Positions 59,810-64,000 of a DNA stretch of 64,000 nucleotides are shown here, piece by piece. Position 1 is the stretch's first letter, and each line of letters begins with the position of its first letter. The DNA comes from DATEGZ01 sp035279905 (lineage in GTDB: Bacteria > Acidobacteriota > Vicinamibacteria > Vicinamibacterales > SCN-69-37). The notes under the pieces were generated by a model. That model did no database searches, was not told the DNA's origin, and saw only the letters and a list, made by a program, of their open reading frames with translations. The stretch is from assembly GCA_035279905.1 (NCBI GenBank), contig DATEGZ010000318.1, positions 51,043-115,042 on the forward strand, read 5' to 3'. The position numbers and the translations under genes were made by a program.

Positions 59810-60882
59810 CTGAGTGGAGCGACACGCCAGTGTCACGCACGCTCGGCGTGGGTTACCCGATCGTGCAGGGGCCCTTCGGCGGCGGGCAATCGTCGGCGGC
59901 GCTCGTGGCCGCGGTCTCGAACGCGGGCGGACTTGGGTCCTACGGCGCGCGGGGAATGACGCCCGGCGCGATTCGCGAGGTCGTCGCGGACATCCGCCAG
60001 CGGACGTCGTTGCCGTTTGCCGTCAATCTCTGGGTGTCCACCCAGGATGACGGCGCGCCGGCGGTGACGCGAGAGCAGTTCGACGCCGCGCTGGCGCCGT
60101 TCCTGCCGCTCTATCGCGAGCTTGGCGTCGAGCCGCCGCGCTTCGAGCGCAAGGCCGAGCCACGCGTCGACGATCAGGCCGCGGCGCTCGTCGAGCTGCG
60201 AGTGCCCGTCGTCTCGTTCGTCTTCGGCGTGCCGCCGCGCGCGCTCGTCGACGAGTCCCGCCGGCTCGGGATCGTCACGATCGGCACGGCGACCAGCGTG
60301 GACGAAGCCGTCGCGCTCGAGGCCGGCGGGGTGCACCTGATCGTCGCATCGGGATCCGAGGCCGGCGGCCACCGCGCCTCGTTTCTGACGTCGGCCGAGT
60401 CGAACCTGATCGGCACGTTCGCGCTCGTGCCGCAGGTCGCCGATGCCGTCCGGGTGCCCGTCATCGCCGCGGGCGGCATCGCCGATGGCCGCACGGTCGC
60501 GGCCGCGCTGATGCTGGGCGCGAGCGGCGTACAAGTCGGCACCGCATTCCTCGCGTGCGAGGAGTCGAATGCGCCGCCCGGACACCGCGCCGCGCTCTTT
60601 GGCCCGGAGCGACAGCGGACGCTGCTCACGCGCGGATTCACCGGCCGCCTCGCGCGAGGTCTCCGGAATCGGATGGCGGGCTTCGTCGACGCCCTGCCGG
60701 CTCCCCTGCCCTACCCGAGACAACTCGACGTGCTGGCGCCGCTCGCGCGCGAGGCGCTGTCGCGCGATCGCGTCGATCTCGCCTCGCTCTGGGCCGGCCA
60801 GGCCGCGCCGCTCGTCAAGCATCGACGCGCGAAGGACGTCTTCGACGCGCTGGTTTCGGAGACGACGCGCGCCTTGGCGTGA
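59806..60882 (+). CDS. Nitronate monooxygenase (2-nitropropane dioxygenase family)
   Basis: This 358-residue TIM-barrel flavoprotein has GYPIVQGPFGGGQSSAALVA, LPFAVNLWV, VVSFVFGVPP and the flavin phosphate region SGSEAGGHRASF with the catalytic-type His. It also has MLGASGVQVGTAFLACEES. Members oxidise alkyl nitronates using FMN and O2. It is the last gene of the coupled SDR-RidA-NMO operon. Together they could detoxify a reactive nitro or imine compound sensed by the HxlR regulator; this is inference. Confidence 0.9.
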   Translation: MTEWSDTPVSRTLGVGYPIVQGPFGGGQSSAALVAAVSNAGGLGSYGARGMTPGAIREVVADIRQRTSLPFAVNLWVSTQDDGAPAVTREQFDAALAPFLPLYRELGVEPPRFERKAEPRVDDQAAALVELRVPVVSFVFGVPPRALVDESRRLGIVTIGTATSVDEAVALEAGGVHLIVASGSEAGGHRASFLTSAESNLIGTFALVPQVADAVRVPVIAAGGIADGRTVAAALMLGASGVQVGTAFLACEESNAPPGHRAALFGPERQRTLLTRGFTGRLARGLRNRMAGFVDALPAPLPYPRQLDVLAPLAREALSRDRVDLASLWAGQAAPLVKHRRAKDVFDALVSETTRALA

Positions 60883-60885
60883 CGC

Positions 60886-61911
60886 CTACTTGCGCGTCAG
60901 GGCGCGCGCGATGGCGTCGAGAAGCGCCTGGGCGTCGAACGGCTTCGAGAGGAACGCGCTCGCGCCCAGCCGCACCGCCTCGGACTCGATCTGCTGGTCG
61001 TGCGAGCCGCTCATCGCGATGACCGGCATGCGCCAGTTGGCGCTGGCCATCCGGCGTTGCAGCTCGGATCCGCTCATGCCGACCAGTTGGGCGTCGGCAA
61101 TGAGGCACCCACCGGAATCCGGGGCCACGGCGACGAGAAATTCTTCGGCCGAAGCAAACGTCTGGACGTGAAAGTCAACCGCGGACAGCAGCCGCGCGAG
61201 CGAGCGTCGCATGCTGGCGTCGTCGTCGATGACGTAGATCGTCGACGCGGCGGCGGCATCGCCGGGCCCGGAAACCACGGCCGGTTGATGCGCGAGCGCG
61301 CGGGCGCGTTGCTCGAGGAACGCGATCTGCGCGAGCCGCGTGCGGTCGTCGGGCGCTTCGGTGAAGGTCTCCGTCGGAAACACGTGGGTGTGCTGGCGGC
61401 AAATCGCCTGGAACGTCGTCGCGTGCACGTCCTGATCGAAATCCTGGATGGCGTAGCCGCACATCGTCGCCACCGCCTGGCCCGCGGACATCACGTTCCA
61501 CTGCTCTTCGAGGCGCAGCGCGGCCGGGTGATTGCCGGCCTTGCACAGCAGGTCGACCATCTCGCCGAAGATCCAGAAGGTCCCCTGATCGTTCCGGCGG
61601 CGTCCCTGCGCCACCAGATCGGAGAACGCGGCGCTCAACCGGCCGGCGTTCAGCGTCTGGCCGTCCATCAGGGTCGGCAGCGTCGCGTCGGCGTCCACCA
61701 GGACGATGCGACCCATCACCTCGGGAGAGATGTCATGTGATGAGGACAGGTGATGCGCGATGCCCTCGAGCGAGCGGCGCCGGACGATCAGCGCGGCGGA
61801 CTCGCCGGCTCGCAGCGCCGGGCCGAGAAAGCTGGCGGCGGCCCGGTGCATGAAGCGCTCGGCCTCGTAGAACTGAACGGCGTGCGCTCCGGTCGTCGCG
61901 TTCTCGAGCAT
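60886..61911 (-). CDS. MEDS-domain protein with C-terminal receiver (REC) domain
   Basis: The 341-residue product has an N-terminal MEDS-type sensory domain (residues 8-180: HAVQFYEAERFMHRAAASFL, IRRR, DADATLPTLMDG, FWIFGEMVDLLCKAG, CGYAIQDFD), the fold first seen in DcmR. A REC domain follows (about residues 222-339: IYVIDDDASMRRSLARLLSA, with the phosphoacceptor Asp in LIADAQLVGMSGSEL). Lys in FLSKPF completes the switch. No DNA-binding domain follows, so it acts through protein partners. The REC resembles FixJ (FASAEEFL). No histidine kinase gene adjoins. Confidence 0.88.
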   Translation of the reverse strand: MLENATTGAHAVQFYEAERFMHRAAASFLGPALRAGESAALIVRRRSLEGIAHHLSSSHDISPEVMGRIVLVDADATLPTLMDGQTLNAGRLSAAFSDLVAQGRRRNDQGTFWIFGEMVDLLCKAGNHPAALRLEEQWNVMSAGQAVATMCGYAIQDFDQDVHATTFQAICRQHTHVFPTETFTEAPDDRTRLAQIAFLEQRARALAHQPAVVSGPGDAAAASTIYVIDDDASMRRSLARLLSAVDFHVQTFASAEEFLVAVAPDSGGCLIADAQLVGMSGSELQRRMASANWRMPVIAMSGSHDQQIESEAVRLGASAFLSKPFDAQALLDAIARALTRK

Positions 61912-61976
61912 GTTGGTTGTGCTTGCTGACTACCGGGGCGAGAGGCTACCACAGAACGCCCGCGGGCAACATGCAG

Positions 61977-62780
61977 TCATCTCATTCGTGGACGTGTCGA
62001 GATGAAGCTCGTTGCTGGCAGTCCGGGCGCGTGCAGCACGAACGCCAGCAGGCCGTCGAGACTCGTTGACGTGCCATCCGGGCGGACGCCGAGCTCTTCG
62101 AGCGGCTGATTGGACCGGTTCACCCAGTACGTGGGATAGCCGAACGATTTCGCCCCGGCGGCATCCCACCCGCCGAAGGCGACGAACAGGATCTCGTCTT
62201 TCGGCAGCTGGAGCGTGTCCATGCCCAGCCGGTAGGCGCGCGGATCGGGCTTGTAGGTGCGATTCGCGTCGGTGCTGACGAGCGCATCGAACAGGTCCGT
62301 GACGCCGGCGTAGTCCGCGCTGGACTGCTGCATCAGCGGCGTGAAGTTCGCGAGCGTGATCACGCGCAGCCCCGCGCCCTTGAGCGCGCGCAGCGCGTCG
62401 ACCGTGTCCGGCCACGGCGCGAGGTGCAGGTACGCGTACAGCAGCCGTTGCCGCGCGCCCGGGGTGAGATCGAGCTTCAACGCGTTGGCGGCGTAGACGA
62501 GCGCGTCGTCGGTCACCGTAAGGAATCCTTCGTAGCGGCCGGCGATCGATCGGAGCCAGCTGTACTCGAATTGCCGCGTCCGCCAGAGACTGGTCAGTTC
62601 GCGTCCGCGCCCGGGAAACACCTGCTCTGCGACCTCGGCGACCGAATCAGGATTGAACAGCGCGAGGTAGTCGAACGCGACGGCCTTGAAGCGCGGCGCG
62701 GCTCGCCCCTGCGACGAGGCCGGCGTGCACCACATCGCGATGGTCATCGCGGCAATCGCGGCGGGCGCTCTCATCGACAC
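61977..62780 (-). CDS. Secreted haloacid dehalogenase-like protein
   Basis: The 267-residue product starts with a signal peptide (residues 1-23, ending PASSQG), unusual for this family. The HAD core follows: AFDYLALFNPDS (nucleophile Asp in the first motif), VITLANFTPLMQQSSA, NRTYKPDPRAYRLGMDTL with the conserved Lys, and ILFVAFGGWDAAGAKSFGY. It is closest to type II L-2-haloacid dehalogenases, which use Asp-Arg-Asn-Lys-Asp. Here the second motif is TLAN and the fourth is FGGWD instead of SSNGWD, so the activity may differ. Starts at 62780 and 62774 are possible. Confidence 0.85.
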   Translation of the reverse strand: MSMRAPAAIAAMTIAMWCTPASSQGRAAPRFKAVAFDYLALFNPDSVAEVAEQVFPGRGRELTSLWRTRQFEYSWLRSIAGRYEGFLTVTDDALVYAANALKLDLTPGARQRLLYAYLHLAPWPDTVDALRALKGAGLRVITLANFTPLMQQSSADYAGVTDLFDALVSTDANRTYKPDPRAYRLGMDTLQLPKDEILFVAFGGWDAAGAKSFGYPTYWVNRSNQPLEELGVRPDGTSTSLDGLLAFVLHAPGLPATSFISTRPRMR

Positions 62781-62851
62781 ACTGGCGAGATGTCACCGCG
62801 CGCGAGGAATATTCCGGCGGGGGCCTGGTGATTCTCACGGGCGAGGTCTCG

Positions 62852-63292
62852 ATGAATCGTCAATCGTCACTGGCGCGCTGGGCGCCGCTCGCACTGCGGC
62901 TGATCGTCGGATACGGCTTCTTCATGCACGGCTACGCGAAGCTCATGAAAGGACCGGACGCATTCGCCGGCATTCTCGCGGCCATCGGCACGCCGGCGCC
63001 GCACCTGATGTCGTGGATCACGATCGCTGTGGAGCTCGGCGGCGGCATCGCCGTGCTGCTGGGCGCGTTCGTGCGCGCGGTCAGCATCCCCATGGCCATC
63101 ACCATGCTGGTGGCGATGTTCACCATCCATCTCCGCTACGGCTTCAGCTCGATCAAGCTCATGGCGGTGACCCCCGCCGGCGCCCAGTTCGGGCCGCCGG
63201 GCTACGAGGTCAACCTCCTTTATCTGGCGTGCCTGACCGCCCTGGTGCTGGCCGGCCCCGGGCCGCTGTCCGTCGATCGCGCGCGGGAATAA
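62852..63292 (+). CDS. DoxX-family membrane protein
   Basis: The 146-residue product has four membrane helices. The first helix PLALRLIVGYGFFMHGYAKL is the DoxX signature with its His and Lys, and the second region has ILAAIGTPAPHLMSWITIAV. DoxX proteins are small quinone-linked or thiosulfate-linked membrane proteins in some species; here the role is unknown. ATG 62852 has GAGG about 6 bases upstream; GTG 62828 would add eight residues. It is divergent from the HAD gene. Confidence 0.87.
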   Translation: MNRQSSLARWAPLALRLIVGYGFFMHGYAKLMKGPDAFAGILAAIGTPAPHLMSWITIAVELGGGIAVLLGAFVRAVSIPMAITMLVAMFTIHLRYGFSSIKLMAVTPAGAQFGPPGYEVNLLYLACLTALVLAGPGPLSVDRARE

Positions 63293-63326
63293 ATCGCGGG
63301 GCCGTCGTTATGATCCATGAGACGAC

Positions 63327-63869
63327 ATGGCGCGCGATTCGTCCGGGGACCGGTGGACGGCGTTCGAGGCGGAGGCGATGCCACATGCGGACCAGCTCTT
63401 CCGGCTGGCCATGTGGTTCGAGCGCGACCGCCGTGAGGCCGAGGACCTGGTGCAGGACACCATGGTCCAGGCCCTGCAGTCGTTCCATCGCTTCACGCCA
63501 GGCACCAATTGCCGCGCCTGGCTGGTGACCATCCTTCAGCACGTTCGCAGCAACCGTCGCCGGGCGCGGATGCGCCGCGACGCCGTCGAGGAAATCGACG
63601 AGCGCATCGGCGAGACGGCGTCGTTCGTCCCCGCCATCCCGCAGCAGCTCACCGACGAGGACCTGCTCGCCGCGCTCCGCGGAATACCGTCGCGCTACGC
63701 CGACATCATCGTGCTGTGTGACGTGGAGGAGATGACCTACAAGGAGATCGCTGACGCGCTCGACATCCCGATTGGCACGGTGATGTCGCGCCTGCACCGC
63801 GGGCGCGCGCTGCTCAGAAAATCGCTGGCGGATGGCGGCGACGCCGCCGCGTCTCAGGGAAGAGGTTGA
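63327..63869 (+). CDS. ECF-type RNA polymerase sigma factor
   Basis: The 180-residue product has sigma region 2 (HADQLFRLAMWFERDRREAE, with DLVQDTMVQALQSFHRF and NCRAWLVTILQHVRSNRRR) and region 4 (SRYADIIVLCDVEEMTYKEI and ADALDIPIGTVMSRLHRGRA). No extra domains are present. ECF sigma factors direct RNA polymerase to stress or envelope genes. It is followed after 2 bases by a gene with an anti-sigma zinc-finger start, the usual partner. Confidence 0.94.
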   Translation: MARDSSGDRWTAFEAEAMPHADQLFRLAMWFERDRREAEDLVQDTMVQALQSFHRFTPGTNCRAWLVTILQHVRSNRRRARMRRDAVEEIDERIGETASFVPAIPQQLTDEDLLAALRGIPSRYADIIVLCDVEEMTYKEIADALDIPIGTVMSRLHRGRALLRKSLADGGDAAASQGRG

Positions 63870-63871
63870 TC

Positions 63872-64000
63872 ATGGAGTGCCGTGAGGTTCGACCGCTTCT
63901 CGAAGCCTTCGTAAGCGACCAGCTGCTCGTCGAAACGACGCAGGCGATCGTCGCGCACCTGGAGCGCTGCCCGGCGTGCCGCGCCGAGGTCGAAGGCCTG
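63872..64000 (+). CDS. Anti-sigma factor with zinc-finger (ZAS) domain, partial
   Basis: Only the first 43 codons are in the window. They read MECREVRPLLEAFVSDQLLV and then HLERCPACRAEVEGL. The Cys3, His and CxxC residues are the zinc-binding set of ZAS (zf-HC2) anti-sigma factors, which hold the ECF sigma factor inactive. The gene starts 2 bases after the sigma gene, so both are made together. The membrane or sensory part lies beyond the window. Confidence 0.88.
   Translation, partial: MECREVRPLLEAFVSDQLLVETTQAIVAHLERCPACRAEVEGL

Noticed and set aside
1..64000. tRNA, rRNA, transposase or integrase genes
   Set aside because: None found on reading both strands; the inverted repeats have no adjoining transposase frame.

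Overview
The window looks like a chromosomal segment of a Gram-negative, high-GC bacterium of the Acidobacteriota, probably near Vicinamibacteria. This is an inference from gene content. The signs are two PadR regulators each coupled to a large MacB/FtsX-type permease, an Oar-like TonB-dependent receptor with an N-terminal carboxypeptidase-like domain, a Ser/Thr kinase fused to a TolB-like propeller, a von Willebrand A protein of the acidobacterial type, a PEP-CTERM protein and many secreted proteins of unknown function. No rRNA, tRNA, transposase, prophage or CRISPR array was seen.

Layout. 1-4972: translationally coupled run of an ABC permease (cut by the window edge), its ATPase, an outer-membrane barrel and a P2-type cation ATPase. 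4967-9026: small secreted protein, a chimeric gene joining the N-terminus of a type I restriction HsdR to an outer-membrane-like protein, and a VWA protein. 9049-18565: secreted/lipoprotein genes, two glycosyltransferases, a RecB/RNase H-fold nuclease and a metallophosphatase, with three kinds of repeated intergenic element. 18597-24396: PadR-permease pair, then a BlaI/BlaR1-like pair with a clear promoter and double operator. 24400-31896: envelope proteins, a DUF885 lipoprotein, a PEGA protein, the kinase and a decayed glycosidase-like gene. 32112-38513: coiled-coil protein, PEP-CTERM protein with a sigma-54 promoter, acetyltransferase, uracil-DNA glycosylase, lactate permease and small metabolic genes. 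38579-44113: Cys/His-rich secreted protein, TonB receptor and PQQ-cytochrome dehydrogenase. 44159-53569: second PadR-permease pair, GH36-like glycosidase, LLM flavoenzyme, M28 peptidase, DUF1028 protein and TMEM175-like channel. 53731-64000: a large receptor-like membrane protein, a VapBC-type toxin-antitoxin pair, an HxlR-controlled SDR/RidA/nitronate monooxygenase operon, a MEDS-REC protein, a secreted HAD protein, DoxX, and an ECF sigma factor with the start of its anti-sigma factor.

The least explained material is non-coding. A family of nested palindromes (10785-10892, 15953-16062 and a diverged member at 41970-42061) lies in co-directional, divergent and convergent gaps, and two other inverted repeats lie in divergent gaps (18597-18698, 49958-50055). 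A 59-bp block is conserved upstream of two lipoprotein genes, and a separate 57-bp element has a small compensated hairpin. Several local regulators have strong operator palindromes beside their genes (PadR, BlaI, HxlR).
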